From Comamonadaceae bacterium (GTDB lineage: Bacteria > Pseudomonadota > Gammaproteobacteria > Burkholderiales > Burkholderiaceae_C): DNA of 14,951 bases. Positions within the stretch are counted from its first letter, which is position 1, and every line of letters begins with the position of its first letter. This document shows, piece by piece, positions 6,621 to 14,951 of this stretch. The notes under the pieces were generated by a model. It was not told the origin of the DNA. It did no database searches and worked only from the letters and a program-made list of their open reading frames with translations. The stretch spans positions 1-14,951 of the forward strand of contig CANKNK010000009.1 in NCBI GenBank assembly GCA_947483455.1, in the 5' to 3' direction. A program made the position numbers and the translations under genes.

Positions 6621-9377
6621 ATGCCACTCTCCTTTCTCACCAAGTTATTTGGAAGCCGCAATGACCGCCTGCTCAAGCAGTACCGCACGTCCGTCGCGCG
6701 TATCAACGCGCTGGAGCCGCAGTACGAGGGCTTGAGCGACGAGGCCTTGCGTGGCAAAACCACGGAATTTAAAGCCCGCGTGGCGGGCGGCGAGACCTTG
6801 GATGCGATCCTGCCCGAGGCTTTTGCGGTGGTGCGTGAAGGGGCCAAGCGCGTCATGAAAATGCGTCACTTTGACGTGCAGCTGATGGGCGGCATGGCGC
6901 TGCACCATGGAAAGATTGCAGAAATGGGTACCGGCGAGGGCAAGACTTTGACGGCAACCCTGCCGGTGTACCTCAACGCCCTGACCGGCAAAGGGGTGCA
7001 TGTGGTGACGGTCAATGACTACCTGGCCGGACGCGATGCGCGCTGGATGGGGCAGTTATACGGCTTTTTGGGTTTGAGCGTAGGGGTGAACACGCCGCAG
7101 GCGCCGCGCGCCGACAAGCAGGCCGCCTATGGCTCGGACATCACCTACGGTACCAATAATGAATACGGCTTTGACTATCTGCGCGACAACATGGTGTATG
7201 AGGTCGCAGACCGGGTGCAGCGCGGTCTAAATTTCGCCATCGTGGACGAGGTCGATTCGATTTTGATCGACGAGGCGCGCACGCCACTGATCATCAGCGG
7301 TCAGGCCGAAGACCACACCGCCATGTATGTGGCGATCAACACGGTGATTCCCGCCCTCCAGCGCCAAGAGGGCGAGCTGGACTTGCGTACCGGCGAAGGC
7401 GTGATTACGCCGGGCGATTTCACCCTGGACGAAAAATCCCAGCAGGTATTCCTCACCGAGCAAGGCCATGAAAGCGCCGAACGTTTGTTGGCGGGCCTGA
7501 ACCTGATCCCGGCAGGCTCTTCCCTTTACGACCCCGCCAACATCAGCTTGATGCACCATGTGTATGCCGCCTTGCGCGCCAACCATTTGTACCACCGGGA
7601 CCAGCACTATGTCGTGCAGGACGGCGAGATCGTCATCGTGGACGAATTTACGGGTCGCTTGATGACGGGGCGGCGCTGGAGCGACGGTCTGCACCAAGCG
7701 GTGGAGGCCAAAGAAGGTGTAGCGATTCAGGCCGAAAACCAGACACTGGCCTCGATTACCTTTCAGAACTATTTCCGCCTGTACGGCAAGCTATCGGGCA
7801 TGACCGGTACTGCCGATACCGAGGCCTATGAGTTCCAGGAAATTTACGGCTTGGAGACGGTGGTCATTCCCCCGAATCGCCCCAGCCGTCGTAGCGACCA
7901 GCTCGACAGGGTTTATAAAACTACCGCGGAAAAATACAAGGCCGCGATCGATGACATTCGCGAATGTTACGGGCGCGGTCAGCCTGTATTGGTGGGCACG
8001 ACCTCCATCGAGAACTCGGAAATTATTTCGAATTTACTGACCACAGAAAATCTACCGCACCAAGTGCTCAACGCCAAGCAGCACGCCCGCGAGGCGGACA
8101 TCGTGGCGCAGGCTGGCCGTGCGCAAATGATTACGATTGCGACCAATATGGCCGGACGCGGTACCGACATTGTGTTGGGCGGTAACGTGGAAAAAGCCAT
8201 CGAGGGCATGCGCGCCGATGAGTCCATCGATGATGCAACCCGTGTCGCACGTGAAGCGGAGCTGCGCGCGCAGTGGGACATAGACCACAAGCACATCACC
8301 AGTTTGGGCGGCTTGCGCATCATTGCCACCGAGCGCCATGAGTCGCGCCGGATTGACAACCAGCTGCGCGGTCGCTCCGGGCGCCAGGGCGACCCTGGCT
8401 CATCGCGTTTTTACCTGAGTCTGGATGATGCCCTGATGCGCATTTTTGCCGGCGAGCGCGTCAAAGCCATCATGGACCGGCTCAATATGCCCGAGGGTGA
8501 GGCGATTGAGGCGGGCATGGTGACACGCAGCATCGAGAGCGCGCAGCGCAAGGTCGAGGCGCGCAATTTTGATATGCGCAAGCAATTGCTGGAGTACGAC
8601 GATGTTTCCAACGACCAGCGCAAAGTGATTTACCAGCAGCGCAATGCGATTTTGGACGCGCAGGATTTGAGCGCCCAGATTGCCTCCTTGCGGCGCGGTA
8701 GTTTTGAAGACCTGGTGCGTTCTTTTGTACCGGTGGAGTCGGTCGAAGAACAATGGGATATTGCGGGCCTGCAGCGCCAATTGGCCGACGACTGGGGCAT
8801 CGCCCTAGATTTGGCCGCTCAGGTGAGTGCGGCGAGCGCGATCGGCGACGAGGATATTCTCAACCGGGTGCTGGAGGCGGCAGATGCCGCTTTTGACGCC
8901 AAAGTAGCGCATGTAGGTATGAGCGGTTTTACGCAGTTTGAGCGCATGGTGTTGTTGCAAACCATTGACAGCCAGTGGCGCGATCACCTGAGTTCGCTGG
9001 ACTATTTGCGCCAAGGCATTCATTTGCGTGGTTATGCGCAAAAGCAGCCCAAGCAGGAATACAAGCGCGAGGCTTTCGAATTGTTCGGACAGATGCTCGA
9101 CTCGGTCAAGAATGAAGTCACCAAGATTTTGATGACCGTGCGCATTCAGTCGGCTGAGCAATTGGACGAGGCCGCCCAGGCCTTGGAAGCCAAGGGCGAG
9201 ACGCTGAGCAATGTCACCTACACCGCACCCACCGATACCGGCGAGCCCGAAACCGTGTCTTTGGCCGACCTGGGATTACCCCAAGCCAGTGCCGCCGTGC
9301 CACGTGTGGGACGTAACGAGCCCTGCCCCTGCGGCAGTGGCAAAAAATTCAAACAATGCCATGGCAGATTAGCTTGA
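6621..9377 (+). CDS. secA: Preprotein translocase ATPase subunit SecA
   Basis: SecA is the motor ATPase that pushes unfolded preproteins through SecYEG at the inner membrane. All expected parts are visible in 918 residues (E. coli 901). The Walker A motif MGTGEGKT carries K108, the same number as in E. coli. The DEAD-like [14 protein letters not shown] has D209-E210. The preprotein cross-linking and scaffold domains follow. The second helicase lobe has [13 protein letters not shown] and [20 protein letters not shown]. The C-terminal zinc finger [14 protein letters not shown] has C902, C904, C913 and H914, which bind SecB or the ribosome. No motif is missing. It follows the 131-bp gap and is 9 nt before argJ, so the two may be co-transcribed. 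The ATG at 6621 starts the canonical [16 protein letters not shown]-terminus. Confidence 0.98.
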   Translation: MPLSFLTKLFGSRNDRLLKQYRTSVARINALEPQYEGLSDEALRGKTTEFKARVAGGETLDAILPEAFAVVREGAKRVMKMRHFDVQLMGGMALHHGKIAEMGTGEGKTLTATLPVYLNALTGKGVHVVTVNDYLAGRDARWMGQLYGFLGLSVGVNTPQAPRADKQAAYGSDITYGTNNEYGFDYLRDNMVYEVADRVQRGLNFAIVDEVDSILIDEARTPLIISGQAEDHTAMYVAINTVIPALQRQEGELDLRTGEGVITPGDFTLDEKSQQVFLTEQGHESAERLLAGLNLIPAGSSLYDPANISLMHHVYAALRANHLYHRDQHYVVQDGEIVIVDEFTGRLMTGRRWSDGLHQAVEAKEGVAIQAENQTLASITFQNYFRLYGKLSGMTGTADTEAYEFQEIYGLETVVIPPNRPSRRSDQLDRVYKTTAEKYKAAIDDIRECYGRGQPVLVGTTSIENSEIISNLLTTENLPHQVLNAKQHAREADIVAQAGRAQMITIATNMAGRGTDIVLGGNVEKAIEGMRADESIDDATRVAREAELRAQWDIDHKHITSLGGLRIIATERHESRRIDNQLRGRSGRQGDPGSSRFYLSLDDALMRIFAGERVKAIMDRLNMPEGEAIEAGMVTRSIESAQRKVEARNFDMRKQLLEYDDVSNDQRKVIYQQRNAILDAQDLSAQIASLRRGSFEDLVRSFVPVESVEEQWDIAGLQRQLADDWGIALDLAAQVSAASAIGDEDILNRVLEAADAAFDAKVAHVGMSGFTQFERMVLLQTIDSQWRDHLSSLDYLRQGIHLRGYAQKQPKQEYKREAFELFGQMLDSVKNEVTKILMTVRIQSAEQLDEAAQALEAKGETLSNVTYTAPTDTGEPETVSLADLGLPQASAAVPRVGRNEPCPCGSGKKFKQCHGRLA

Positions 9378-9386
9378 GCTCGCACC

Positions 9387-10616
9387 ATGCCTGTTGATTT
9401 AGCTCCCCCGAACCCAGCGCACTTGTTTCCCATCGCTGGCCTGCGCATTGGCGTCGTTGAGGCGGGCATTCGCAAAGTTGGGCGGAAAGACTTGACGCTG
9501 TTTTTGCTGGACTCTGGCGCCAGCGTGGGCGCAGTATTCACGTCCAACCGCTTTTGTGCAGCGCCGGTGCAAATCTGCCAAAGCCATTTGGCGTCGGGCG
9601 CTTCCATTCGCGCTTTGCTGATTAACACTGGCAACGCCAATGCCGGCACCGGTGCCGATGGCCTGGCCCGTGCCCGCAGCACCTGCGATGCATTGGCCCA
9701 ACGCCTGGGCATTGATGCGGCACAAGTGCTGCCCTTTTCCACTGGCGTGATCATGGAGCCGCTGCCCGCAGAGCGCATCATTGCCGGCCTGGATGCGGCC
9801 ATCGCCGCCGCCCGCGAGGACAACTGGCTGGCGGCAGCCCATGGCATCATGACCACCGACACGGTGCCCAAAGCGTTTGGCACGCAGCTCATCGTGCAGG
9901 GTAAAACGATCAGCATTACCGGTATCAGCAAGGGTGCGGGCATGATCCGCCCGAACATGGCGACCATGCTGGGCTATATCGCCACCGATGCCTGCGTCGC
10001 GCCGGCCTTGTTGCAGCCACTGGCCAAAGCGCTGGCCCAGGCCAGTTTCAACCGCATTACGGTTGATGGCGACACCTCCACCAATGACTCGCTGGTGCTG
10101 GTGGCCACGCACAAGGCCGGACACAGTCCCATTAGCACTTTGGATAGCCCCGAAGGGCAGGCTTTGTACCAGGGCTTGCTGAAGGTGGCTTTGCAATTGG
10201 CGCAGGCCATTGTGCGCGACGGTGAAGGGGCGACCAAATTCATTACCGTGCAAGTGGATGGTGGCGCAAGTACCGAGGAATGCAGCCGCGTGGCCTATGC
10301 CATAGCGCACTCACCCTTGGTGAAGACCGCGTTTTTCGCCAGCGACCCCAACCTGGGCCGCATCCTGGCGGCGGTTGGTTATGCCGGTATTTCGGACCTG
10401 GATACGGATGGCATTGAGTTGTATTTGGACGATGTGCATGTCGCCACCCGCGGTGGGCGCAATCCGGCCTATCAGGAAGCCGATGGCCAACGCGTGATGC
10501 AGCAAAGCGAAATTCTGGTACGTGTCGCTTTGGGACGTGGGGCGGCCAGCCATACGGTCTGGACCTGCGATCTGAGCCACGAATACGTCAGCATCAACGC
10601 AGATTACCGGTCTTAA
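9387..10616 (+). CDS. argJ: Glutamate N-acetyltransferase / amino-acid N-acetyltransferase ArgJ
   Basis: ArgJ transfers the acetyl group from N-acetylornithine to glutamate, recycling it in arginine biosynthesis. Bifunctional forms also use acetyl-CoA. The precursor cleaves itself into two chains at a conserved Ala-Thr bond. Here [20 protein letters not shown] places the nucleophilic threonine at T193. Other conserved segments are [38 protein letters not shown] and [19 protein letters not shown]. The length of 409 residues is normal. Mono- versus bifunctionality cannot be settled by eye. The start lies 9 nt after the secA stop without a strong Shine-Dalgarno sequence, and the DUF815 gene follows after 13 nt. 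No other arginine genes are nearby. Confidence 0.96.
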   Translation: MPVDLAPPNPAHLFPIAGLRIGVVEAGIRKVGRKDLTLFLLDSGASVGAVFTSNRFCAAPVQICQSHLASGASIRALLINTGNANAGTGADGLARARSTCDALAQRLGIDAAQVLPFSTGVIMEPLPAERIIAGLDAAIAAAREDNWLAAAHGIMTTDTVPKAFGTQLIVQGKTISITGISKGAGMIRPNMATMLGYIATDACVAPALLQPLAKALAQASFNRITVDGDTSTNDSLVLVATHKAGHSPISTLDSPEGQALYQGLLKVALQLAQAIVRDGEGATKFITVQVDGGASTEECSRVAYAIAHSPLVKTAFFASDPNLGRILAAVGYAGISDLDTDGIELYLDDVHVATRGGRNPAYQEADGQRVMQQSEILVRVALGRGAASHTVWTCDLSHEYVSINADYRS

Positions 10617-10629
10617 GAAAGTCAGGCCC

Positions 10630-11520
10630 ATGCAAGACCAGCAGCTTTTGGGCCCCTTTTTGGCGCGTGCAGAACGCTTTATGGACCGGGTGGAAGCGGC
10701 GCTGCGCCTGGACATAGAGCAGCCCGATTGGGATAGCGCCATAGCCTTTCGCTACCGCAAGCGCGTCTCGGGCCAGGGATATATCGGCGCGGTGCGCCAG
10801 GTCGGTGCCATGCGTCTGGATGACCTGCAAGAAATCGACATCCAGAAGGAAAAAATCCGCCGCAACACCGAGCAGTTTGTACAGGGCAAAACCGCCAACA
10901 ATGTGCTGCTCACCGGCGCACGGGGTACCGGTAAGTCCTCGCTGGTGCGCGCATGCCTGAACACCTACAGCGCCCAAGGGCTGCGCCTGATTGAGGTGGA
11001 CAAAGCGGATTTGATCGATCTGCCCGACATGGTGGATATCTTGGCAAGGCGTCCAGAAAAATTCATCGTATTTTGCGACGACCTGAGCTTTGACCAGGGT
11101 GAGGCCGGTTATAAAGCGCTCAAATCGGTGCTCGACGGATCGGTGTCCGAGACCTCTGCCAATGTCTTGATTTATGCCACCAGCAACCGGCGCCATCTGC
11201 TGCCCGAGTACATGGCCGAGAACCTGAGCTACCAGCATACCGAAAGCGGAGAGGTGCATCCAGGCGAGGTGGTGGAAGAAAAAATATCCCTGTCCGAACG
11301 CTTTGGTTTATGGGTCAGTTTTTACCCGTTCACCCAAGACGAATACCTCACCATCGTGGCCCAATGGTTGCATGCCTTGGCCGTGGATACGGCGCGCCGC
11401 AGCCACTGGCGCGAAGAGGCCTTGATCTGGGCGCTGGAGCGCGCCTCGCGCAGCGGTCGCGTGGCCTGGCAATTTGCCAAAGACTTTGCCGGTCGGCAGG
11501 ACCCGGGCGCAAGGGCATGA
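10630..11520 (+). CDS. DUF815 family AAA-type ATP-binding protein, function unknown
   Basis: This 296-residue P-loop ATPase matches the DUF815 family. Walker A is GARGTGKSS (about residues 96-104, K102). Walker B is FIVFCDDLSFDQ with D150-D151. A sensor-like IYATSNRRHLLPEYM follows, and then the family-typical region EEKISLSERFGLWVSFYPF. The N-terminal 90 residues are charged and probably helical. No signal peptide or membrane segment is seen, so it should be cytoplasmic. A firm cellular role for this family is not known to me. It lies between argJ (13-nt gap) and mutT (ATGA overlap), an arrangement I recall as recurrent in betaproteobacteria, which suggests a housekeeping role; that recollection needs checking. 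A purine-rich AAGAAAG lies about 10 nt before the ATG. Confidence 0.9.
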   Translation: MQDQQLLGPFLARAERFMDRVEAALRLDIEQPDWDSAIAFRYRKRVSGQGYIGAVRQVGAMRLDDLQEIDIQKEKIRRNTEQFVQGKTANNVLLTGARGTGKSSLVRACLNTYSAQGLRLIEVDKADLIDLPDMVDILARRPEKFIVFCDDLSFDQGEAGYKALKSVLDGSVSETSANVLIYATSNRRHLLPEYMAENLSYQHTESGEVHPGEVVEEKISLSERFGLWVSFYPFTQDEYLTIVAQWLHALAVDTARRSHWREEALIWALERASRSGRVAWQFAKDFAGRQDPGARA

Positions 11521-11978
11521 GCCAGGTGCTGGTGGACCGGGTAGCTGACGGTCATGTGGCCCGCACCGGCGGCAGCGACCGGCGCTTAACTGAAGTCGCG
11601 GTGGGTGTACTGCTACAGGCCCGCGGCAAGGTTTTGATGACTTCGCGCCCGGCGGGTAAGGCCTACGCCGGCTACTGGGAATTCCCGGGTGGCAAGGTGG
11701 AAGCACAAGAATCCTTGGAGCAGGCCTTGACCCGCGAGTTGTATGAGGAATTAGGCATCCAGGTGCTGCATTGCCAAGCCTGGAAGATGCAGGTGGTGGA
11801 CTATCCGCACGCTCTGGTGCGCCTGCATTTTTTCAAGGTGCTGGACTGGTCGGGGGAATTGGTGATGCGCGAGGGGCAACATGCGCAATGGCAGGAATTG
11901 CCCGTCCAAGTTGAACCGGTTTTACCTGGCGCCTTGCCGGTGTTGGCCTGGTTGGCCGAAGAACAAGGGGCCCGATAG
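11517..11978 (+). CDS. mutT: MutT-type NUDIX hydrolase (8-oxo-dGTP diphosphatase-like)
   Basis: The NUDIX box GX5EX7REUXEEXGU is complete at residues 59-81 (G59, E65, R73-E74-L75, E77-E78, G80-I81) and is preceded by the MutT-like SRPAGKAYAGYWEFPGGK. MutT hydrolyses 8-oxo-dGTP and so prevents A:T to C:G transversions. Position within the box and the WEFPGGK lead favour MutT over other NUDIX enzymes, but substrate is inferred. The reading frame is open further upstream to 11310, inside the DUF815 gene. The start is placed at ATG 11517 because it overlaps the DUF815 stop by 4 nt (ATGA) and gives a normal length of 153 residues. There is no C-terminal thiamine-phosphate-synthase-like domain as found in some MutT fusions. 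It converges with yacG, 20 nt away. Confidence 0.9.
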   Translation: MSQVLVDRVADGHVARTGGSDRRLTEVAVGVLLQARGKVLMTSRPAGKAYAGYWEFPGGKVEAQESLEQALTRELYEELGIQVLHCQAWKMQVVDYPHALVRLHFFKVLDWSGELVMREGQHAQWQELPVQVEPVLPGALPVLAWLAEEQGAR

Positions 11979-11998
11979 GCGCGGTGAACGAGGCGAAC

Positions 11999-12205
11999 TT
12001 ATTGCAGCTGCTGCGATTGCGGGTCGTCCTCGAATTGCTCGGGGGCAGGCACCCGAAAGGACTCACTGGCCCACGCACCTAAGTCCAGGTTCTTGCAGCG
12101 CTCGCCGCAAAACGGGCGGTAGGGATTGCGCGGCGCATACACACTGTCACCTTTGCACTGCGGGCAAGTGACGATTTTTTCCGGCACCGAAGGGCTGTCT
12201 GGCAT
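11999..12205 (-). CDS. yacG: DNA gyrase inhibitor YacG, zinc-binding
   Basis: This 68-residue protein carries the YacG zinc finger: C14 and C17 in [10 protein letters not shown], and C33 and C37 in [15 protein letters not shown]. In E. coli, YacG binds zinc through four cysteines and inhibits gyrase by contacting GyrB, partly through its acidic C-terminal tail. Here the tail ([13 protein letters not shown]) is also acidic. It is the last gene of the minus-strand run, 16 nt after zapD, as in the enterobacterial coaE-zapD-yacG cluster. The ATG at 12205 gives the usual length. No clear terminator is seen between it and convergent mutT. Confidence 0.95.
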   Translation of the reverse strand: MPDSPSVPEKIVTCPQCKGDSVYAPRNPYRPFCGERCKNLDLGAWASESFRVPAPEQFEDDPQSQQLQ

Positions 12206-12221
12206 GGGCGGCTGCCTGCGC

Positions 12222-12977
12222 TTAGGCGCACAGGGTCAGGTCAAACGGCGTGTCGGCACTATTGCTGTAGAGCTTGCCATCGGCCTCGTGGCGTACAAAA
12301 CGGATGGAGGCCACTAAGCGGTTGGCGCTGATTTCGGGGATAGCGCCCAGCGTGGGGTCCAGGGACAGGCGCAGCAGCTGAAAGGTGCGCCCTTGCGGCA
12401 GGTTTTGCTGGAACTGTCCGCCAAGCGCCACCATTTTTTGCGGGGCACCCGAGTCGCGCAGCAGCCCGAGTAGCAAGTGGATGCCATTGAACAAAGGCAC
12501 CAGGCTCGCAACCCATTCGCGCAAGTCATGCTGACGGCGCTGGTCGCCCAATTTTTGCCAGGCGTAATAGGCGGGCAAATCAAATTCGCAGGTGCCACCC
12601 GGGATGCTGGTACGACTGCGCAGGCTTTTAAGCCAGTCGTTTTCACCCAGTTCGTGGCCTAATTTCCCCGATGCATGGGTCAGGGCGACAAAACATTCTT
12701 CTAATTGGGCAAGCAGCCGTTCTAGTACGTCGGTAGCAATGGCGGGGTTGCCGCGGTAAGCCAGCATGGTCTGGCGCTGGCGGTCCAAATCTTTGAGAAC
12801 GTCGGTTTTGAGATCAGCGCGGGCGCCTACGTTGAGAATTTCAAACAGAGTGATGAGCGCGAAATGGTGGTCTAGGGCGTCAAGTCGCTCCTGCAGCGTA
12901 AAGAGCCGCGCAAACAGGTGCTCTAAACGCAAATAGGTGCGAATTTTTTCGTTAAACGGATATTCGTACAGGATCAC
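12222..12977 (-). CDS. zapD: Cell division protein ZapD
   Basis: ZapD (YacF) is a cytoplasmic dimer that cross-links FtsZ filaments and stabilises the Z-ring. The 251-residue sequence has the typical opening [20 protein letters not shown] followed by helical segments ([38 protein letters not shown]). It also has the [20 protein letters not shown] block and the closing [14 protein letters not shown] strand. The start is GTG at 12977, forming a GTGA overlap with the coaE stop, so translation is probably coupled. Length and motifs are normal. Confidence 0.95.
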   Translation of the reverse strand: MILYEYPFNEKIRTYLRLEHLFARLFTLQERLDALDHHFALITLFEILNVGARADLKTDVLKDLDRQRQTMLAYRGNPAIATDVLERLLAQLEECFVALTHASGKLGHELGENDWLKSLRSRTSIPGGTCEFDLPAYYAWQKLGDQRRQHDLREWVASLVPLFNGIHLLLGLLRDSGAPQKMVALGGQFQQNLPQGRTFQLLRLSLDPTLGAIPEISANRLVASIRFVRHEADGKLYSNSADTPFDLTLCA

Positions 12978-13615
12978 GCGCTATTTTTCCAGTGGCGGGA
13001 TGATATCTCCAAGAAGGGGAATATTGCGCTCAATTGTTGGCTAATCTGATCGATTGTCACGGATTCGTTAAATAAAACGTAGTCGGCGCATTGCAGCCGA
13101 GCGGCCCGCGTGCTTTGCGCTGCCATGATTTTTTGCACGCTTTGCGCCGTTAAACCGCTGCGCTGCATCACCCGGTCAATCTGCGTCTGGGCTTGGCAGT
13201 CCACCACCAAGACCTTGTCGAGCAGCGGTCGCCAGCGCTGGGACTCCACCAACAGCGGGATGTCAAAAGCGATGCACGGCGCAAACGAAGCAGCTGCCTG
13301 GGCCGCCTGGCGTTCGATTTCGGCTGCAATCATGGGGTGGAGCAGTGCTTGTAGTTGGGCGCGCGCCTGTGGCTGGTCAAAAACCAGGGCACGCATGGCG
13401 TCGCGGTTCAATAGGCCTGGCGCTTCAAACACCGCATCGCCAAAGGCCTGGGCAATGGCGGGCAGGGCGGCACCCCCCGGGGCAGTGCAGGCGCGGGAGA
13501 TCGCGTCTGCATCGATAACGGGAAAGCCTTTTTGCGCCAGCAGCCCACAGACCGTGCTTTTGCCGCTGCCTATGCCACCGGTGATGCCCAAACGCAGGGT
13601 CGACGTGTTAGTCAT
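12974..13615 (-). CDS. coaE: Dephospho-CoA kinase
   Basis: CoaE phosphorylates the 3'-hydroxyl of dephospho-CoA, the last step of coenzyme A synthesis. The protein is 213 residues long. The P-loop GGIGSGKST (G13-T21, K19) near the N-terminus is followed by FPVIDADAISR, which holds the conserved Asp pair. The lid/CoA region includes LLHPMIAAEIERQ and AFDIPLLVESQRW, and VVDCQAQTQIDRVMQRSGL follows. All are standard. The ATG at 13615 overlaps the pilD stop (ATGA on the minus strand), and the stop overlaps the zapD start (GTGA). Confidence 0.97.
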   Translation of the reverse strand: MTNTSTLRLGITGGIGSGKSTVCGLLAQKGFPVIDADAISRACTAPGGAALPAIAQAFGDAVFEAPGLLNRDAMRALVFDQPQARAQLQALLHPMIAAEIERQAAQAAASFAPCIAFDIPLLVESQRWRPLLDKVLVVDCQAQTQIDRVMQRSGLTAQSVQKIMAAQSTRAARLQCADYVLFNESVTIDQISQQLSAIFPFLEISSRHWKNSA

Positions 13616-14454
13616 GGCAAGTGAAGTCTGAAACCCAATGGAGTGGCGAACATGCAGGCTAAACCCGCCCCTACCAGAAAAGGTCCAAAGGGCATGACAC
13701 CGCCCTCGCGCAAGCCTTCATTGTGCTTGAGCACAATGCCGACGACCGCGCCTATGACGGAAGACATCAGAACCATAGGAACGAGGGCCTGCCAGCCAAA
13801 CCAGGCGCCCAGGCAGGCCAGCAACTTGAAATCGCCGTAGCCCATGCCCTCTTTCCCTGTCACGAGTTTGAAAACCCAGTAAACCGACCACAGGCTGAGA
13901 TAACCGCCGACCGCGCCCCACAGGGCTTGTTCTAAGCTGACGCCTGTCCACTGGAAGGTGGCGCCAATGAGGCCGAGCCATAGCAGGGGTAGCACGATGG
14001 CATCGGGCAAAAGCGTGCTGTCCCAATCAATGAGTGCCAGACAAAGCATGCCAGCCAAAAAGGCGCACCAGGCCATCGCTGCTGCGCCCAGGCCCCAGCG
14101 CCATCCGCAAAACGCAAACAGCAGCGCGGTGCATAGCTCCACCATCGGGTAGCGCAGAGGGATAGATGCTTGGCAATGTCGGCAGCGGCCGCGCAGCACG
14201 CTATAGCTGACGAGCGGGATGTTGTCGTACCAGGCAATGCCCGCACCGCAATGCGGGCAAGCAGAGCGCGGCACCACGAGGTTAAAAGGCGGTTGCGTTG
14301 GCGCGGGTTGTCCCGCAGCCAGTGCGCACTCCACCTCCCATTGGTGCTCCATCATTTTGGGCAGCCGGTAAATGACTACGTTAAGAAAACTACCGACCAA
14401 CAAGCCCAGTAGGCCAAGCAATGCGACAGCATGGTCTGCGAGTTCGACCGGCAT
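13612..14454 (-). CDS. pilD: Type IV prepilin peptidase / N-methyltransferase
   Basis: PilD cleaves the leader of type IV prepilins and methylates the new N-terminus at the inner membrane. The 280-residue protein has a first transmembrane segment (about residues 9-27). The cytoplasmic zinc-binding domain has two CxxC pairs, C66/C69 (CPHC) and C91/C94 (CRHC). The two catalytic aspartates are D143 in LIDWDSTLLPD and D208 in GMGYGDFK, within the multi-pass membrane region. The CxxC pairs indicate the bifunctional peptidase/methyltransferase type. The start is taken as ATG 14454, which shares one base with the pilC stop (TGATG). A TTG one codon upstream is less likely. Its stop overlaps coaE. Confidence 0.96.
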   Translation of the reverse strand: MPVELADHAVALLGLLGLLVGSFLNVVIYRLPKMMEHQWEVECALAAGQPAPTQPPFNLVVPRSACPHCGAGIAWYDNIPLVSYSVLRGRCRHCQASIPLRYPMVELCTALLFAFCGWRWGLGAAAMAWCAFLAGMLCLALIDWDSTLLPDAIVLPLLWLGLIGATFQWTGVSLEQALWGAVGGYLSLWSVYWVFKLVTGKEGMGYGDFKLLACLGAWFGWQALVPMVLMSSVIGAVVGIVLKHNEGLREGGVMPFGPFLVGAGLACMFATPLGFRLHLP

Positions 14455-14951
14455 CAAACCACCTGTCCCATTTTGAAAATCGGCAGGTACAAAGCGAAGA
14501 CCAGCCCACCAATAAGACTTGCGAGGAACACAAGGAGCAAGGGCTCGATCAGGCTGGCGATACCAGCAACGGCCTCATCCACTTCGGACTCAAAGAAATC
14601 CGCCGATTTACCCAGCATCGAGTCAATCGAGCCTGACTCCTCGCCGATGGCGCACATTTGCAGCACCATGGGCGGGAACAATTTGGACTGGGTCATGGCA
14701 GTGGTCAATGAAACACCCGAGGATACATCCTGGCGTATCTGCGCGCTAGCGTTCAGGTACACCCTATTGCCGCAGGCAGCACCCACGGACACCAAGGCCT
14801 CCACCAAGGGCACCCCCGCGGCGAACAGGGTCGCCAGCGTGCGCGTCCAGCGTGCAATACAGGCTTTGCGTAACAAATTGCCGAATACCGGCAGCTTTAG
14901 CATCAGCCGATCGCGTTCGGCTTGCAATTGCTCTGTGCCACCAATGGTGTG
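14454..14951 (-). CDS. pilC: Type IV pilus inner-membrane platform protein PilC, C-terminal part (cut by window end)
   Basis: The last 165 residues of a GspF/PilC-family protein are seen; the gene continues beyond the window. The visible part is the second GspF domain. It contains LKLPVFGNLLRKACIARWTR, TLATLFAAGVPLVEAL, the FPPMVLQMCAIGEESGSIDS signature and ADFFESEVDEAV. It ends with hydrophobic membrane segments (IEPLLLVFLASLIGGLVFAL) and YLPIFKMGQVV at the terminus. The ending LPIFKMG favours PilC over type II secretion GspF, and the adjacent pilD supports a pilus role. The platform protein anchors the assembly motor in the inner membrane. The stop shares one base with the pilD start. Confidence 0.94.
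   Translation of the reverse strand, partial: HTIGGTEQLQAERDRLMLKLPVFGNLLRKACIARWTRTLATLFAAGVPLVEALVSVGAACGNRVYLNASAQIRQDVSSGVSLTTAMTQSKLFPPMVLQMCAIGEESGSIDSMLGKSADFFESEVDEAVAGIASLIEPLLLVFLASLIGGLVFALYLPIFKMGQVV

Noticed and set aside
9218..10310. Two long minus-strand frames (249 and 303 codons) opposite secA/argJ
   Set aside because: Both are antisense shadows; ArgJ motifs including the autocleavage Thr are unambiguous on the plus strand.
11310..11516. Upstream extension of the MutT reading frame giving a 222-residue protein
   Set aside because: It lies inside the DUF815 gene in another frame, and the extension resembles no NUDIX domain; the ATGA start at 11517 gives the normal length.
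14455..14457. TTG start for pilD one codon upstream
   Set aside because: The following ATG forms a TGATG junction with pilC and is a stronger start codon.
1..14951. Mobile elements, CRISPR arrays, tRNA/rRNA genes, phage defence genes
   Set aside because: No transposase, integrase, spaced repeats, tRNA-like cloverleaf or defence-type domain was seen; all genes are chromosomal core types with uniform composition.

Overview
The window reads as an ordinary, gene-dense stretch of a high-GC betaproteobacterial chromosome. Burkholderiales, probably Comamonadaceae-like, is my inference from protein content and gene order: yqgE-ruvX-pyrR-pyrB-inactive dihydroorotase; dciA and an M23 peptidase next to secA-argJ-DUF815-mutT; and pilC-pilD-coaE-zapD-yacG. 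No rRNA, tRNA, CRISPR array, insertion sequence, phage gene or long repeat was seen. No gene looks frameshifted. Only the two genes cut by the window edges are incomplete.

Layout. (1) Positions 1-623, minus: the N-terminal part of a photolyase, transcribed divergently from (2) a tight plus-strand run at 645-5239: yqgE, ruvX, pyrR, pyrB, a catalytically dead dihydroorotase (pyrX/pyrC') and a PlsC-type acyltransferase. Spacing ranges from 4-nt overlaps to an 18-nt gap, so this is probably one operon. (3) dciA at 5225-5533, minus: its 3' end overlaps the acyltransferase and it is divergent from (4) a plus-strand run at 5557-11978: M23 peptidase, secA, argJ, a DUF815 ATPase and mutT. The only sizeable non-coding stretch, 131 bp at 6490-6620, precedes secA. 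(5) A minus-strand run at 14951-11999: pilC (cut by the window end), pilD, coaE, zapD and yacG. It converges on mutT, and the first four genes are joined by 1- or 4-nt stop/start overlaps.

How the genes work together. PyrB with PyrX should form the large ATCase holoenzyme in which the dihydroorotase-like subunit is structural, so a separate active dihydroorotase must exist elsewhere in the genome. PyrR sits upstream but has lost residues used by Bacillus PyrR to bind RNA. SecA drives protein export and ArgJ works in arginine biosynthesis. MutT, RuvX and photolyase maintain DNA and nucleotide pools, and DciA loads the replicative helicase. PilC and PilD belong to type IV pilus assembly. CoaE finishes CoA synthesis, ZapD bundles FtsZ and YacG inhibits gyrase.

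I do not see an undescribed multi-gene system. The observations most worth following are the complete loss of metal ligands in PyrX, the RNA-binding-deficient PyrR with no room for an attenuator before pyrB, the uncharacterised DUF815 ATPase, a possible leaderless yqgE transcript, and a short DciA.
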